Shown here: one piece after another, positions 34,034 to 43,530 of the stretch
How the letters are laid out: each line of letters begins with the position of its first letter
Numbering within the stretch: position 1 is the first letter of the stretch
Source: Caldivirga sp.
GTDB taxonomy: Archaea > Thermoproteota > Thermoprotei > Thermoproteales > Thermocladiaceae
Reading direction: 5' to 3'
Assembly: GCF_023256255.1 (NCBI RefSeq)
Contig: NZ_JAGDXD010000045.1
Location: 1-60,053 of the forward strand
Length of the DNA: 60,053 nt
Translations under genes and position numbers: made by a program
Notes under the pieces: generated by a model
Database searches by the model: none
Told to the model about the DNA's origin: nothing
Seen by the model: only the letters and a program-made list of their open reading frames with translations

Positions 34034-34672
34034 CTAAAGAAGCTTATCGTAAATCTTTAACGCAATAAGAACATGACCCTTCCTGGTTGGGTGTACAGCA
34101 TCGGGAGCCAATGCCTCCGGTTCAATGTAACTTAACTTTGCTTGAAACTCCTCATGAAGATTAATGAATATTGCCGAGTACTCAATGCTAAGCCTCTCAA
34201 CCCTCTTAACGTATTCAGGCACTAATTGAAGAACCTTCCTCCTGAAGGTGTCTAATTCATTAGCCCTACTTATGTAGAATGGCGCCATAAGTAGTATTAC
34301 TGGGTTAATCCTCTTAATGGTTAAGTCAAGCACCTCACTGTACATCTTGAAGTAGTCATCGGGGGATAGGCCTAAGTCACCTCCCAGGAACCTGTGTGCG
34401 TCATTAATGCCTATTAGTACTGAAACGAGCTTCGGCTTAAGTAGAATCACATCATCCTCCCACCTCTCCCTAAGGTCACGTATAGTGTTACCACTAATAC
34501 CCTTATTAACGATGTTAAGCATTAGTTCAGGATGCTGAGAATCAACAATATCCTTGAAGAAGGCTACGTAACCATTACCTAGAGGAGGAGCAGCATCCCT
34601 CCTCCCGCTATCAGTTATACTATCACCTATGAAAACTAACCTATCACCCGCATTAAAAGTGGGCTTAGCCAT
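34034..34672 (-). CDS. SGNH/GDSL-family hydrolase
   Basis: The 212-residue protein has block I VFIGDSITDSG with the nucleophile Ser, block III IGINDAH, and block V DAVHPTRKGH with the catalytic Asp and His. It lacks a signal peptide, so it works in the cytoplasm. Family members are esterases, often removing acetyl groups from sugars. It is 9 nt from the convergent glycosyltransferase and divergent from the Sir2 gene. Confidence 0.85.
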   Translation of the reverse strand: MAKPTFNAGDRLVFIGDSITDSGRRDAAPPLGNGYVAFFKDIVDSQHPELMLNIVNKGISGNTIRDLRERWEDDVILLKPKLVSVLIGINDAHRFLGGDLGLSPDDYFKMYSEVLDLTIKRINPVILLMAPFYISRANELDTFRRKVLQLVPEYVKRVERLSIEYSAIFINLHEEFQAKLSYIEPEALAPDAVHPTRKGHVLIALKIYDKLL

Positions 34673-34754
34673 GAGCTATAGGAAGCTATGGGATATTAAA
34701 AAGTATTACCTAAATCGTGAAACACTTAAATCAAAGTAATTATTCTTCACAACC

Positions 34755-35525
34755 ATGAGCAGTGAAGAATGCCTAGCAGGCGCTAGGGAAGCTGCATTAA
34801 TACTCACTGGCAGTAGGCATGCAATAGCCTTCACTGGTGCTGGCATTAGTACTGAGAGTGGTATACCTGACTTTAGGGGTCCCCAGGGTCTTTGGAGGAG
34901 GTTTGACCCATCATTAGCATCCATTGACTACCTCAACACTGATCCTAAGGGCTTTTGGGACTTCTACATCAATAGATTCAACACGCTCAATAACGCAAAG
35001 CCCAATAGAGCCCACCTTGCGTTAGCGGAATTAGAGAAACTAGGTGTTATTAAGTATGTGATAACCCAGAACATTGACAACCTTCATAAATCAGCAGGGT
35101 CAATCAACGTTATTGAGCTTCACGGCAACTACACTACAGTATACTGCATGAAGTGTGGAGCCCAGTATCCCTTCACATTAGCCTTAAGGAAATACGAGGA
35201 GGGTGAGAATCCCCCAAGGTGTCCAAGATGTGGAGGGATCCTTAGACCTAACGTGGTTCTCTTCGGTGAGCCGGTTAACGAAATTAATAGAGCTCTTGAG
35301 GTAGCGGCATTAAGTGATGTGGTTCTAGTAGTTGGATCATCATTAACAGTGTACCCAGCAGCCTACGTACCTCTCGTGGTTAAGGAGCATGGTGGTAAAC
35401 TAATTATTATTAACCTAGAACCCACTGACTATGATGACTATGCTGACGTGGTGCTGCACTGCAGTGCATCAGAGGCATTAAGTGCCATACTTAATCATGT
35501 TAAGAACATTATGGCGGATAAATAG
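34755..35525 (+). CDS. Sir2-family NAD-dependent protein deacylase
   Basis: The 256-residue sirtuin has GAGIST and GIPDFRG (27-42), TQNIDNLH (104-111), catalytic H123 in ELHGN, and four zinc cysteines C131, C134, C156 and C159. It removes acyl groups from lysines using NAD; in crenarchaea Alba is a known target. A TATA-like ACTTAAATC about 28 nt before the ATG indicates a near-leaderless transcript. Confidence 0.95.
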   Translation: MSSEECLAGAREAALILTGSRHAIAFTGAGISTESGIPDFRGPQGLWRRFDPSLASIDYLNTDPKGFWDFYINRFNTLNNAKPNRAHLALAELEKLGVIKYVITQNIDNLHKSAGSINVIELHGNYTTVYCMKCGAQYPFTLALRKYEEGENPPRCPRCGGILRPNVVLFGEPVNEINRALEVAALSDVVLVVGSSLTVYPAAYVPLVVKEHGGKLIIINLEPTDYDDYADVVLHCSASEALSAILNHVKNIMADK

Positions 35526-35602
35526 GTACCTTATAACCTTAAAGGATTGGTGTCAATAATGGTGACTATTTAAATATTCTACTGCTAGAGGTAAGAAGGA
35601 TA

Positions 35603-37096
35603 CTAATACGTGTTATTAATGTACTTGCTTTCCAGATAGTTAAGCAGGTGTTCTGGGTTATATCCCTCATTTAGGCTCCTTCTTAGGAGTTCCTTAGGTT
35701 CATAAACCGCACCCCACTTGTGGATCCTATCCCTTAACCAATCCTTAATTGGATCCAAGTGCCCGTGTTCAACTAAGTTCCTTAAATCAAGTTCCTTCTC
35801 AATCCTATTCAGTATTATTGCGGCAATCACGTTGCCGAGGGTGTAGGTTGGGAAGTAGCCTATTGAACCCTGACTCCAGTGTATGTCCTGTAGAACCCCC
35901 TCACTATCATTCCTCGGCCTCACGCCTAGGTAATTCTCCATTAACGTATTCCAGGCCTCAGGTAGGTCATTCACTTCCATGGATCCTTCAATAATCTTCT
36001 TCTCCAACTCATACCTAACGGCAATGTGTAGGTTATATGTCACCTCATCAGCGTCAACCCTTATTAAACTTGGCCTAACAACATTAAAGTAACTGTACAC
36101 GTCATTCTCATTAAACTTCCCAAGTATGCTTAACTTTGACTTAAGGATTGGGTAAATTAACCTAACGAAGTACCTGCTCCTACCTATCACGTTCTCCAGA
36201 AACCTAGACTGTGATTCATGGAATCCGGTTGATGCACCCCTAGCTAGTGGCGTGTACGCTAGGGATTCATCAATTTGAAGCTCATAGAGTGCATGCCCAG
36301 ATTCATGTATGACTGAGAATAAGGTTGCCTTAAAGTCAACCCCCTCATACCTTGTTGTTATCCTAACATCCCCTGGAGCCATACCTATTGTGAATGGGTG
36401 GGCTGAAGTATCTATCCTGAATCTATCCCTAGGCATTCCGAGGACATTGAATGCGACTTCCTCATTAATAATCCTCATTTCATCAACATTATACTTAGCT
36501 TCCTCCAGTTCATGTTTAGTAGGGTATATTTCCCTATCAATCCTACTTAATAATTGCCTAATGCCCCCGACAAGCCTACTGAAGAGTGGGTCCAAGTCAT
36601 TAATGGTTAGATTCTCCTCATAAAGGTCAAGTAACGCATTATACGGGTGACCACTGTAGCCTAACTTATCCGCGACCTGTCTTGTGAGGTCGATTATTTT
36701 ACCTAAGTGGGGTTTAAACATGTTGAAGTCAGCCTTAGCCTTAGCTTCCCTCCAAACCACTGAAGCCTTAGTTGTTGTTTTACTTAACTCCTCTATTAGG
36801 CTTGGTGGAACCTTAGTGTAGAACTTTAACTCATGCTTAAGCACCCTTACAATACCCTTCTCATAATCGTTTAATCCACCCTCATCCGCGCTGCTTACTA
36901 AGCCCTCTAATTCAAGCATCAGCTTCTGCCTCATTAGCATTAATTGCGATGTTGCGAAACCCCTGTATTCAACCCCACTCCTGGGCATGTAGGTTTCAAG
37001 ATCCCAGCCCATTAACCCTAAGGCATGGTCAAGGGCCCAAATAGGCTCGTACCTCTTTAGGATTTCCTTAACCCTTTTATCATTCACATTAAGCAT
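35603..37096 (-). CDS. M32-family metallocarboxypeptidase (Taq type)
   Basis: The 497-residue protein has the zinc motif H264-E265-S-G-H268 and the third ligand E294 in GFHESQSR, which is the M32 signature. The family includes Thermus Taq and Pyrococcus carboxypeptidases that trim C-terminal residues of peptides. The length is typical. No signal peptide, so it is cytosolic. It is divergent from etfB. Confidence 0.93.
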   Translation of the reverse strand: MLNVNDKRVKEILKRYEPIWALDHALGLMGWDLETYMPRSGVEYRGFATSQLMLMRQKLMLELEGLVSSADEGGLNDYEKGIVRVLKHELKFYTKVPPSLIEELSKTTTKASVVWREAKAKADFNMFKPHLGKIIDLTRQVADKLGYSGHPYNALLDLYEENLTINDLDPLFSRLVGGIRQLLSRIDREIYPTKHELEEAKYNVDEMRIINEEVAFNVLGMPRDRFRIDTSAHPFTIGMAPGDVRITTRYEGVDFKATLFSVIHESGHALYELQIDESLAYTPLARGASTGFHESQSRFLENVIGRSRYFVRLIYPILKSKLSILGKFNENDVYSYFNVVRPSLIRVDADEVTYNLHIAVRYELEKKIIEGSMEVNDLPEAWNTLMENYLGVRPRNDSEGVLQDIHWSQGSIGYFPTYTLGNVIAAIILNRIEKELDLRNLVEHGHLDPIKDWLRDRIHKWGAVYEPKELLRRSLNEGYNPEHLLNYLESKYINNTY

Positions 37097-37233
37097 TAGA
37101 GGATCACTGGAACTGGTTAATTAAGTATTGCAGTTAAGGGATATAGTGCAGTATTAGTTAATCAGTCCCTCCTGGAGTGTCTTCAATAAGTGAGGCATAT
37201 TGTTTAAAAAGCACTAAATAGAAGTATATAGTA

Positions 37234-38022
37234 ATGAGGGTTTGGGTGCTGGTTAAGCTATCTTTAGACACGTCCCAACTCAGGTTTAGTGGGGATAGAG
37301 TTCTCATTGAGGAAACACCCCTTAGGATAAATGACATAGATAGGAATGCAGTGGAGGAGGCGGTGAGACTTAAGGAGAGGGGTATTGCGAGAAACGTTAA
37401 CATACTCACCGTACTCAAGTACCCACCCCTCAAGGACAGGGTTAAGGAAGCTGAGGGGTTAATTAGGCAGTTACTGGCTATGGGTGCTGATGAAGCCTAC
37501 ATTATTGCTGACGATGGTTTACTTCTAACAGACCCAATGGCCACATCCCTAGTGGCCTCAGAGGTAATTAAGACTAATGGCTACGACATCATTATTGCCG
37601 GTGAAGCCTCAATCGACGGTTATAGCGGCCAAGTTCCAATAATGGTTGCGGCTAGGTTAGGAATACCGGTGATAACTTACGTTAAGGAGCTTAAGGTTGA
37701 GAATAGTGTCGTAACGGCTAGGAGGGATTTAGATAATGAAACCCAGTTGGTGAGTTCAAGAATACCATTAGTGGTTTCAGTAACTAGGGAGATTAACATG
37801 CCCAGGATACCGACGGTTATTCAAATAAGGTTAGCTATTAAGAAACCCATTAAGTTACTAACTCTTAATGACATTAACGTGAAGGTTAACAGGGTGGTTA
37901 ATGTTAAGGACATTAGGGCAATTCAAGTAAACCGGAAGGGGGTGATTATTGATTCAGGCAGTGTTGAGGAGAAGGCTGATAAACTCATTGACTACTTAAT
38001 AAAGGATAACGCATTGAGGTGA
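37234..38022 (+). CDS. etfB: Electron transfer flavoprotein beta subunit
   Basis: The 262-residue protein matches EtfB/FixA: VWVLVKLSLDTSQLRF near the start and LLAMGADEAYIIADD, with the AMP/FAD-region DIIIAGEASIDGYSGQVPIMVAARLG. It pairs with EtfA to shuttle electrons from dehydrogenases. The start has a TATA-like GTTTAAAAAG about 30 nt upstream. It overlaps etfA by 4 nt. No FixC/FixX quinone reductase is adjacent. Confidence 0.92.
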   Translation: MRVWVLVKLSLDTSQLRFSGDRVLIEETPLRINDIDRNAVEEAVRLKERGIARNVNILTVLKYPPLKDRVKEAEGLIRQLLAMGADEAYIIADDGLLLTDPMATSLVASEVIKTNGYDIIIAGEASIDGYSGQVPIMVAARLGIPVITYVKELKVENSVVTARRDLDNETQLVSSRIPLVVSVTREINMPRIPTVIQIRLAIKKPIKLLTLNDINVKVNRVVNVKDIRAIQVNRKGVIIDSGSVEEKADKLIDYLIKDNALR

Positions 38023-38933
38023 GGACTATGATACTCGTAATCCTTGATAAGGGAACACTGGGTGTTCTTGGCCTTGCCCAGGAAATAATGGAGGCCACTG
38101 GCTTAACCATAAGTGCGGTTCTTCTAGGTGATAGTGAGGGAATTGACCTAGGTAACTATGGCGTATCAAGGGTTTACACAATTGATGTTGCTAGGTTAAT
38201 TGACCCAGCTCCACTAGCTAGATTCATTACCAGTAATTTTAAGGAAGCCAAGTACTTCATAATGCCGGATAGTAAAGCATACAGGTCATTAAGTGGTTAC
38301 TTAAGCGGATTAATGAATATCCCAGTTATCATTAATCCCACTTACGTTAAACCAAACTCACTTAGAATTAATGCGTTAGGAAATAGGGCTATTGCGGATT
38401 TAGAGGTTCAACCACCAGTAATAATAGTGGCTCAGGCGGCTAGATTTAAGCCTAGGCAGTATAGTCAAGGTAGTAAAGCTACCACAGTTAACGTAAGTGT
38501 TGAACAAGGTTCATTAACGCTCATTAGTGTTGAAGGTAAGTCAACAAGTAATGTTAAGATTGAGGAAGCTAATGTGATAGTTGCAGTGGGTAGGGGGTTT
38601 AGGAGTAGGGATGACTTGAAACTAGCCATTGACCTTGCGGAGGCTTTAGGTGCTCAATTAGGTTGCTCAAGGCCATTGGCAGCCGACCTTAAGTGGCTGA
38701 GTGAGGATCACTGGATTGGGTTAAGTGGGCATAGGGTTAGGCCAAGGTTATACGTAGCTATTGGGATAAGTGGACAACCCCAGCACTTAGCCGGTATGAT
38801 GGAGTCCAATATAGTGGTTGTGATTAATAATGATAGGAACGCCCCCTTCTTCAAGTACTGCGACTATGGGGTTGTTGAGGACTTGTACAGGTTCCTCCCA
38901 GTCTTAACTAGGAAAATTAAGGAGAGGAGGTGA
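38019..38933 (+). CDS. etfA: Electron transfer flavoprotein alpha subunit
   Basis: The 304-residue protein carries the C-terminal FAD-binding region typical of EtfA: VAVGRGFRSRDDLKLAIDLAEALGAQLGCSRPLAADLKWL, then GLSGHRVRPRLYVAIGISGQPQHLAGM. The partner EtfB overlaps by 4 nt. Together they accept electrons from acyl-CoA or other dehydrogenases; the donor is not encoded nearby. The fold looks complete. Confidence 0.93.
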   Translation: MRTMILVILDKGTLGVLGLAQEIMEATGLTISAVLLGDSEGIDLGNYGVSRVYTIDVARLIDPAPLARFITSNFKEAKYFIMPDSKAYRSLSGYLSGLMNIPVIINPTYVKPNSLRINALGNRAIADLEVQPPVIIVAQAARFKPRQYSQGSKATTVNVSVEQGSLTLISVEGKSTSNVKIEEANVIVAVGRGFRSRDDLKLAIDLAEALGAQLGCSRPLAADLKWLSEDHWIGLSGHRVRPRLYVAIGISGQPQHLAGMMESNIVVVINNDRNAPFFKYCDYGVVEDLYRFLPVLTRKIKERR

Positions 38934-38991
38934 CAAGCCTCAATTGCATCGTTTGGGAAATCTTTATTAAAATGCGCCGTAGACCGTCCAC

Positions 38992-41487
38992 ATGGTTAAG
39001 GCAGGGGGAGGGAAGAAAGGTAGTGCTGCTAAGTCGCCGACTAAGACTAGGGTAAGCCTTAGTAGTGCTGAGTTAAGGGAATTAAGGTCAACCCAATGGT
39101 TTGGCCTATTAGCCGCATTAGCGGCAGTCTTCACCACTGGACTCTACATTAGGCTTTACCCAGCTTTCCTATGGGGCAACTACATTAATGAATTTGACCC
39201 ATACATTAGGTACTACTTGACGGAGTTCATGCTTAAAATGGGTGCCATTAAGGGTATTGAATGGTGGCTTAGCGGGGGTTTAATAAATGGGCACCTTTAC
39301 ATAAACACCCACTTCTGGTACCCGTGGGGAGTTAATTGGGCAACCACCCTATCCCCAGGCGTATCCTTCACTGGGCTTATACTGTATGATATCTTGGTTA
39401 AGCACCTTCACTTGCACTTAACCCTATTATCTATTGCCGTTTATACTCCAGGGATAGTGAATGCCTTATCAGTCTTATCCATGTATTATTTGGGTTCAAG
39501 GTTCGGAGGCAGGTACGTGGGCCTGTTAACCGCATTAATGACAGCCTTCTCACTCATATTCCTACAGAGGGGTGAGGCAAGCTGGTATGCTGACGCAACA
39601 TTATTTCAATTCATAGCGCCACTTGGCATGGCGCTATTCATTGAGGCCCTTAGGCAAAGAAACTGGATACCATACGCCATCTTGGCGGCCGTGGTTAATG
39701 GTTCACTAGTGTGGTTCTGGGGTTCATTCACATTCGTGCTAAACGCCTATGGTGCATACGCCATACTACTTTCAATATACGTACTCTACAGGTTATATAA
39801 GGGTAGGGTTATTCCACTCCGCGTTACTGATGGTATTTCAGTTGACCCAGTGAACGCCCTGGGTACCTATACATTAACCTACCTGGGTTTTGCAGCCTTC
39901 CTAGCCATGACTCCTAGGTATAGGTTGCATGCAGTGCTTGGCCTCGGTGCCCTTGGTACATTAGCAGTATTACTAGCGGTAGTGGCGATTATAGTTGTTA
40001 TGCTGGAGAGGCTTGGTGCACGTAAATTAGTCACGGCATCTAAGTACGTGATAGCTGCGGCAGTAATATTCCTGGTGGTAGTCATTGCCTTAGCCTTATC
40101 AGGCATATCTGTCCTTGTACACATACCTGGTGGTAAGTACTTAGCAGCCTTATTCCCAACCGCCCGTAGTGCCCTAGTTCAGAGTGTGGCTGAGCATTCC
40201 CCCTCCACTGCCCATCAGTTACTTTCAACAACAGGCTATACTCTCCCCTTTGAGGTTACTGGATTAACGTACGCGTTATCCACGGTGGATGTGGCTGGCT
40301 TACTCTTATCCATTACTGCAGTCTTATCAGTCTACTTCGCCTCCAGTGAGGCTTGGTTAACAATGCTCATGTTCGCGTGGCTCCCCGTGGCGGCCTATGG
40401 CCTCTACTTAATTATTAAGTTCGTGGCTAGGCGTGGCGTTGATGTAATAGGGCTACTGACTGTAGCTGTTGTGACTGCGTTATTTGCCGTATCAGTAATA
40501 GTTATTGCACAGTCAAGTGTACCTATCGCAGCTGCACCACAGCAGATAGTTTCAACAACGGAGCCGGCAATACCCTCCAGTGACTGGCTTGATGCACTCT
40601 ACTGGATCCAATATAATACTCCTCATGATTCAGTCCTAGCCTCCTGGTGGGATTACGGCTACTGGTTAGCAATAATGGGTAATAGGACTAGCCTGGCTGA
40701 TAACTCAACCGTTAATGGTACTCAGATTAAGCTAATAGCAACTGCCTTTACCTCAACTAACGTAACTGAGTCCCTTGAGCTACTACGTAGTGTTGGGGCT
40801 GATTATGTTGTTGTCTTCCTACCCTATTACCCATTCCCCATAACCGTCCCCTCACCAATGTCTGCATTAAGCATCGGTGGTTCATCATCCCAAAGCATGG
40901 TAGCCCTCTGCGCCCTCTACCCGGAGTACCCAACTGGTGGTGATTTCGTTAAGAGTTACTGGATGAGTACAATATCAGGTAACTCCCCGGAGTACACCAA
41001 TACCCACATACTTAGTGCCGCAGAGATAATTAGCAGTACACCCACTGGTGGAACAGCCACGTATAACCTGTACGTACCCTTAGCCAACACTACGCTTTAC
41101 CGCCTCCTCTTTGATCTTGAGGCGCCGGCCTATTCAATTAATGTTGATCAATGCTTAACCCAGATAAGGACAACCACAACTGCAACACCGTTAACGTTAC
41201 CCCTATGGTTATTCAACACTTGGCCAACGTACTCGCAGTCATCATCATCCTCATCCTCAGCGGTGCACTTAGTAATGACCTTCCAGCCAATACTGGGTCA
41301 AAGCCTAATACCGCCTCCGTTCGTCGGCACTAACACAACCCTATTGAATGAGCTTTACTTCACGTGGTTCTATGGTAACTGGTTAACCCCACCACCAGGC
41401 TTCCAGTTGGTTTACGTTTCAAGGCCGAATGGGTGGGTATTAGTGTATAGGATTAACTACTCAGTACTTAACAGTACCTTAAGCTAA
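38992..41487 (+). CDS. aglB: Oligosaccharyltransferase AglB (STT3 family)
   Basis: The 831-residue protein has an N-terminal multi-helix region with the first-loop acidic motif NEFDPYIRYY, further helices to about residue 500, and a C-terminal soluble domain that begins with W552-W553-D-Y-G556, the acceptor-sequon recognition motif. It transfers lipid-linked glycans to Asn in N-x-S/T outside the cell. Likely substrates in the window are the sequon-rich surface proteins at 5503 and 6965. The start has a TATA-like TTTATTAAAA about 27 nt upstream. Confidence 0.93.
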   Translation: MVKAGGGKKGSAAKSPTKTRVSLSSAELRELRSTQWFGLLAALAAVFTTGLYIRLYPAFLWGNYINEFDPYIRYYLTEFMLKMGAIKGIEWWLSGGLINGHLYINTHFWYPWGVNWATTLSPGVSFTGLILYDILVKHLHLHLTLLSIAVYTPGIVNALSVLSMYYLGSRFGGRYVGLLTALMTAFSLIFLQRGEASWYADATLFQFIAPLGMALFIEALRQRNWIPYAILAAVVNGSLVWFWGSFTFVLNAYGAYAILLSIYVLYRLYKGRVIPLRVTDGISVDPVNALGTYTLTYLGFAAFLAMTPRYRLHAVLGLGALGTLAVLLAVVAIIVVMLERLGARKLVTASKYVIAAAVIFLVVVIALALSGISVLVHIPGGKYLAALFPTARSALVQSVAEHSPSTAHQLLSTTGYTLPFEVTGLTYALSTVDVAGLLLSITAVLSVYFASSEAWLTMLMFAWLPVAAYGLYLIIKFVARRGVDVIGLLTVAVVTALFAVSVIVIAQSSVPIAAAPQQIVSTTEPAIPSSDWLDALYWIQYNTPHDSVLASWWDYGYWLAIMGNRTSLADNSTVNGTQIKLIATAFTSTNVTESLELLRSVGADYVVVFLPYYPFPITVPSPMSALSIGGSSSQSMVALCALYPEYPTGGDFVKSYWMSTISGNSPEYTNTHILSAAEIISSTPTGGTATYNLYVPLANTTLYRLLFDLEAPAYSINVDQCLTQIRTTTTATPLTLPLWLFNTWPTYSQSSSSSSSAVHLVMTFQPILGQSLIPPPFVGTNTTLLNELYFTWFYGNWLTPPPGFQLVYVSRPNGWVLVYRINYSVLNSTLS

Positions 41488-41510
41488 TATTAGATTGCAG
41501 AGAGTTTACT

Positions 41511-41966
41511 TTAGGGTTTATTTCTCCTCTTAACATTAACTGTAATGATCCTGATGCCCTTCACGTATTTCCTTAATGCCTTTATGAGACCCACATCATC
41601 AGTCATCACACTAACCTCCACACCCCTGGCTACCATTGAGGAGGCTAAGGCCACTATTGAGGCGTCTGCATTACTTAATTCAGGGTTACGTAGTTTAATT
41701 GAATTAATGGCATTTGGATCTGGGTCAAGTATCTCTATGTTTATTAAATCCAGTAAAGCCTGGGATCTAGCATCCTTAACCTCACCTGCAACTAGACTTG
41801 TTGTGATTAACCTATAGCCTGCATTAGTAATTTCACTTATGACGTAGGCGTTTCTCACGTGGAATAATCCACTTGCATCAATGATTAAGGCCTTAGTAAC
41901 CTTGTCCTCAGCCTCTCGTACATCATTATTCTTCTTAACCTTACTAGCCTCACCTTCTCCGGCCAT
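41511..41966 (-). CDS. PIN-domain nuclease, Nob1-like
   Basis: The 151-residue protein has a PIN domain with the expected acidic residues: IIDASGL, AGEVKD, NADASIVALA and MTDDVGLI. Its closest resemblance is the PIN domain of Nob1, the 16S rRNA 3'-end endonuclease, but there is no C-terminal zinc ribbon. It could be the short crenarchaeal form or a VapC-like nuclease. The gene overlaps the end of the NAD kinase gene by 82 nt out of frame, and no alternative start codon exists before the first catalytic Asp, so the overlap seems real. Confidence 0.75.
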   Translation of the reverse strand: MAGEGEASKVKKNNDVREAEDKVTKALIIDASGLFHVRNAYVISEITNAGYRLITTSLVAGEVKDARSQALLDLINIEILDPDPNAINSIKLRNPELSNADASIVALASSMVARGVEVSVMTDDVGLIKALRKYVKGIRIITVNVKRRNKP

Positions 41967-42682
41967 GGCTCAATCAATAGGTTCATGGTTTTACCCTTTA
42001 TAAACCCATCACAAATAACGTAGGATTCATCCATTGAGGTTACCCTCACCTTAACATCGTAAGGGTGGACTATTGGCACGAGGGTTCTTGAGAAGGGTGC
42101 TATGGGTACTATTAACTTAGACTTAACCCTATAGTCCACAACAGGTCCACCTAACGCTAAACTATATGCTGTTGAGCCTGTTGGTGTGGCTGTTATTAAA
42201 CCATCCATCCTTCCGCTCATTACTTCTTCACCATGCTCCTCAGTAACGCTTATTGTAGCCATGCGTCCAGGGTCCATGCACCTCATCACTATTTCATTTA
42301 ATGCGTAGCACTTTGAATTATTAAATGAGGCTGATAATAAATCCCTTTCATCAATATAATAATCACCCTTAAATACCCTAAGAACACTAGATGGTTCCTC
42401 AGTTACCAGTACTTCACTGAGGAAGTTTACTCTACCAGCCCCAACGTGAAGTATGGGTTTGCTCATTAACTCTGGGTGGGTGTGAATGAACCTCAGCAAT
42501 GATCCATCGCCACCAAATACGATTATCATGTCTGCATCACCTCCCTCTAGGCTACTTAATGCTGCCACTGAATTATCCACAGAGAGCCATTCAACACCCT
42601 GAGTAAGTGAGATAAGCTTGTTTAAGAACTGCATAACAGCATCTACACCGTACGATACCCCAATGTAAACGCCGACTCTCAT
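41885..42682 (-). CDS. nadK: NAD kinase
   Basis: The 265-residue protein has the GGDGSLLRF motif and the later GSTAYSLALGGPVV substrate motif, both diagnostic of NAD kinases. It makes NADP from NAD and ATP or polyphosphate. The length is normal. The last 27 codons overlap the PIN-domain gene in another frame. It is divergent in function from the neighbours but shares direction with the sugar-island genes upstream. Confidence 0.95.
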   Translation of the reverse strand: MRVGVYIGVSYGVDAVMQFLNKLISLTQGVEWLSVDNSVAALSSLEGGDADMIIVFGGDGSLLRFIHTHPELMSKPILHVGAGRVNFLSEVLVTEEPSSVLRVFKGDYYIDERDLLSASFNNSKCYALNEIVMRCMDPGRMATISVTEEHGEEVMSGRMDGLITATPTGSTAYSLALGGPVVDYRVKSKLIVPIAPFSRTLVPIVHPYDVKVRVTSMDESYVICDGFIKGKTMNLLIEPWPEKVRLVRLRRIMMYERLRTRLLRP

Positions 42683-42729
42683 TTAAATCCACGACTGTAA
42701 CCACCTTTAACTTATAAGGATTAAAGTAC

Positions 42730-43530
42730 TTAAGCATTAATTAAGGCCCTTAGGTAGCTTAGGTACTTGGGCAACACTTCATCACCAGGCTCAAGTTCAG
42801 GATGCCACTTCTTCTCCCATTCAACTGATAAGTAGCCGTTGAAGCCTATTCCCCTTAAATAATCAATAACCCTCCTTATTGGCACTAGTCCAGCCGAGTC
42901 ATCAGGCGTAGTGTATCTAATTTTACCGTTCACTAGTTTAAAGTTCTTAACGTGAACATGCTTAACCCTATCTTTAACCAGCTCGAGAACATTATCAAGG
43001 TTCTCTCCAGCAGCAACCACATTTGCGAAGTCAAGTAGGATCCCTATCCTCCCATCAAGGCCATTAAGGAGTTTCCTCAGGTTTACAGCCTTAACCCAGT
43101 CATCATGGGTCTCCATCATTATCACTACACCATTATCCTCAGCGAAGTCAGCAACCCTATTAAGTGAGGTAATTATCCTCTCAGCAGCCTTATCAACATC
43201 ATCAATAACCCTACCCCCATAAACCCTAACACCAGGAGCCTCTAATTCTCGGGCAATTAATATGAGTGTTCTTAAGGTTTCCTCATTCCTAGCCCTCTCC
43301 TGATCATTGGGCATTGCGAAGGAGGCGTAGCCAGCTAGGTTACTTAACCTAACCCCCGAGGATTTAATTAACTCAAGTTCCTGCCTAGGTACTGGGTACA
43401 TAGGCTTCAGGTGTTGTCCATCATCAGCAACCCTTAACTCAAGTCCATCAAACCCAAACCTCCTAGTCCTCTCAAGAACCTCACTTAACGTTAACTCAGG
43501 GTAGGCTAAACTAGTGAAGGCTAGTTTCAT
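42730..43530 (-). CDS. Sugar phosphate isomerase/epimerase-like TIM barrel
   Basis: The 266-residue protein belongs to the xylose isomerase-like/AP endonuclease 2 barrel family: FDGLELRVADD near the start, MMETHDDW, DFANVVAAGE and the metal-site VKHVHVKNF then SVEWEKKWHPELEP. Glu and His residues for a divalent metal appear intact. It overlaps the upstream Gfo/Idh gene by 4 nt, so the two likely act in one pathway on a sugar or inositol derivative. The exact substrate is unknown. Confidence 0.88.
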   Translation of the reverse strand: MKLAFTSLAYPELTLSEVLERTRRFGFDGLELRVADDGQHLKPMYPVPRQELELIKSSGVRLSNLAGYASFAMPNDQERARNEETLRTLILIARELEAPGVRVYGGRVIDDVDKAAERIITSLNRVADFAEDNGVVIMMETHDDWVKAVNLRKLLNGLDGRIGILLDFANVVAAGENLDNVLELVKDRVKHVHVKNFKLVNGKIRYTTPDDSAGLVPIRRVIDYLRGIGFNGYLSVEWEKKWHPELEPGDEVLPKYLSYLRALINA

